Origin: Roseitranquillus sp963776845
GTDB taxonomy: Bacteria > Pseudomonadota > Alphaproteobacteria > Rhodobacterales > Rhodobacteraceae
Reading direction: 5' to 3'
Assembly (NCBI GenBank): GCA_963776845.1
Contig: CAVZOJ010000007.1
Coordinates: forward strand, 203,919 to 267,918
Length of the DNA: 64,000 nucleotides
Both the position numbers and the translations under genes were made by a program. Each line of letters opens with the position of its first letter. Within the stretch, counting starts at the first letter, position 1. Below the pieces are notes generated by a model, which ran no database searches, was not told the origin of the DNA, and saw only the letters and a program-made list of their open reading frames with translations. Positions 63,171 to 64,000 of the stretch are shown here, in pieces.

Positions 63171-64000
63171 ATGATCACGGAACTGAAGTCGATTGGAGAC
63201 ATCTACATCAAGATGCCGAGCAGCGACGACGCGCGGCGGTTCCTCGAAGATCTGATGTGGTCCGAAGGGCGGGTCTGCCCCCATTGCGGAGGCCTTCGAT
63301 CGACGGGCCTGAAAGGCGTCTCGCACCGTCCGGGGCTCTACCAGTGCAACGACTGCCGAGGCCAGTTCACGGTCACCACCAAGACACCGATGCACGCCAC
63401 CAAACTCGATCTGCGCGTCTGGATCGCCGCCATCTACACGGTGCTGAACTCGTCGAAGGGCATCTCCTCCGTGGTGCTCGCCCGGATGATCGGGGTCAGC
63501 CAGAAAGCCGCCTGGAAGATCGGGCACGCAATCCGAGAGATGATGCGAGAGGACTACGGGAAGGACGCACTGCTCGCCGGTATCGTCGAAGTCGATGAGA
63601 CATCTGTCGGCGGAGCGCCCAAGTATAAGAAAGGCAAGAAGAACAAGCGCGGTAAGGGCACCAAGAAGACGCCCGTGATGGTGGCCGTGGAGCGTGGCGG
63701 CGAAGCGAGAGCCGCCGTGCTGACCGGGATAGCGGGGTCTGACTTCGAGCCCTTGATCAGGGGCTGGGTGGCGTCGGATACGACGCTGATGACGGATGGC
63801 GGGCGTACTCGGATGCCGTGGCGGCGGCCTTTGAGATTCGCCAGCCGCGTGATACCGCAGCAAGAAGCAGTTCGCAATTCCTGCGACTGGCGCGCACGTC
63901 AATACCGCAGAGGCGTTCGGAGCTTTCATCGAGCGCGCTCGGGTGGGTGTGTTTCACCGGATCACGGGCTACCACACGCAGCGATATCTCGACGAACTCA
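63171..64000 (+). pseudogene. IS1595-family transposase (3' partial, one frame change)
   Basis: Starts MITELKSIGDIYIKMPSSDD at 63171. A zinc ribbon 'CPHCGG...GLYQCNDCRGQF' follows, then 'KTPMHATKLDLRVWIAAIYT' and the catalytic region 'GIVEVDETSVGGAPKYKKGK', the IS1595 hallmark with its V-D-E-T. The frame slips at about 63800-63870; 'KKQFAIPATGAHVNTAEAFG' and 'GVFHRITGYHTQRYLDEL' run in another frame to the end of the window. The remainder of the element lies beyond base 64000. Confidence 0.85.

Noticed and set aside
1..64000. tRNA, rRNA or tmRNA genes
   Set aside because: Looked for T-loop (GGTTCGAATCC-like) and rRNA-like stretches; the few matches lie within protein-coding sequence, such as the secF remnant near 23560.

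Overview
The window is high-GC DNA from an alphaproteobacterium, most like the Rhodobacterales. That rests on gene content read from the sequence: the ccmI-ruvX-DUF1289-dusA block, a phasin, DUF1127, a RepB/ParB fragment, and IS66, IS110, IS3, IS1595 and IS1634-like insertion sequences. No rRNA, tRNA or CRISPR array was seen.

Layout. 1-4052 is a peptide-importer operon (two permeases, two ATPases, an M19 dipeptidase). 4309-10553 (minus strand) holds a MASE4-GGDEF-EAL protein, an NmrA-like protein with an AraC regulator upstream, and a membrane-fused spermidine-synthase-like protein. 11.4-25.3 kb is an IS graveyard around one living block. An IS66 tnpC gene is split by a large-serine-recombinase element (about 11.65-14.24 kb) and cut again by an IS110. 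A sugar ABC ATPase fragment and an IS3 remnant follow. The living block is a tungstate-type tupB-tupC-tupA-regulator operon with divergent trmO. Beyond it lie broken solute-binding, IS110, RepB, secF, tatA and integrase genes. 25.85-29.3 kb is chromosomal core (small membrane protein, ccmI, ruvX, DUF1289, dusA). 29.4-42.5 kb is accessory: a dusA-side integrase, a convergent second integrase, an intact IS1634-type element inside an IS110, a transposon-end-like array of 22-bp repeats, then a small HTH gene, two tandem tyrosine recombinases, a long hairpin and three unknown genes. 43-50 kb has a phasin, a secreted protein, DUF1127, and a TTC38-like gene diverging from a TolB-N/TPR protein, plus GNAT and a branched-chain-type binding protein. 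A 42-bp regulatory repeat is shared by two of these genes. 50.6-63 kb has a cNMP-binding/thioredoxin-reductase-like flavoprotein, a histidine decarboxylase-amidohydrolase pair facing a LuxR protein with a hydrolase-fold domain, two LysR genes, a cupin, a PAP2/haloperoxidase-like protein and a methyltransferase. The window ends in an IS1595-type transposase.

How it works together. The best-supported functional units are peptide uptake plus dipeptidase, tungstate/molybdate uptake with its own regulator and TrmO, cytochrome c maturation, and histidine decarboxylation next to a regulator whose hydrolase domain seems to lack its nucleophile. The most unusual content is mobile: a serine-recombinase element nested in IS66, a paired tyrosine-recombinase module, and a 25-bp palindromic repeat found three times inside coding sequences.

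Caution. Many genes that should be single reading frames are split by one-base indels, several in homopolymers. Some 'pseudogenes' may therefore be sequencing errors; each entry says where the break lies.
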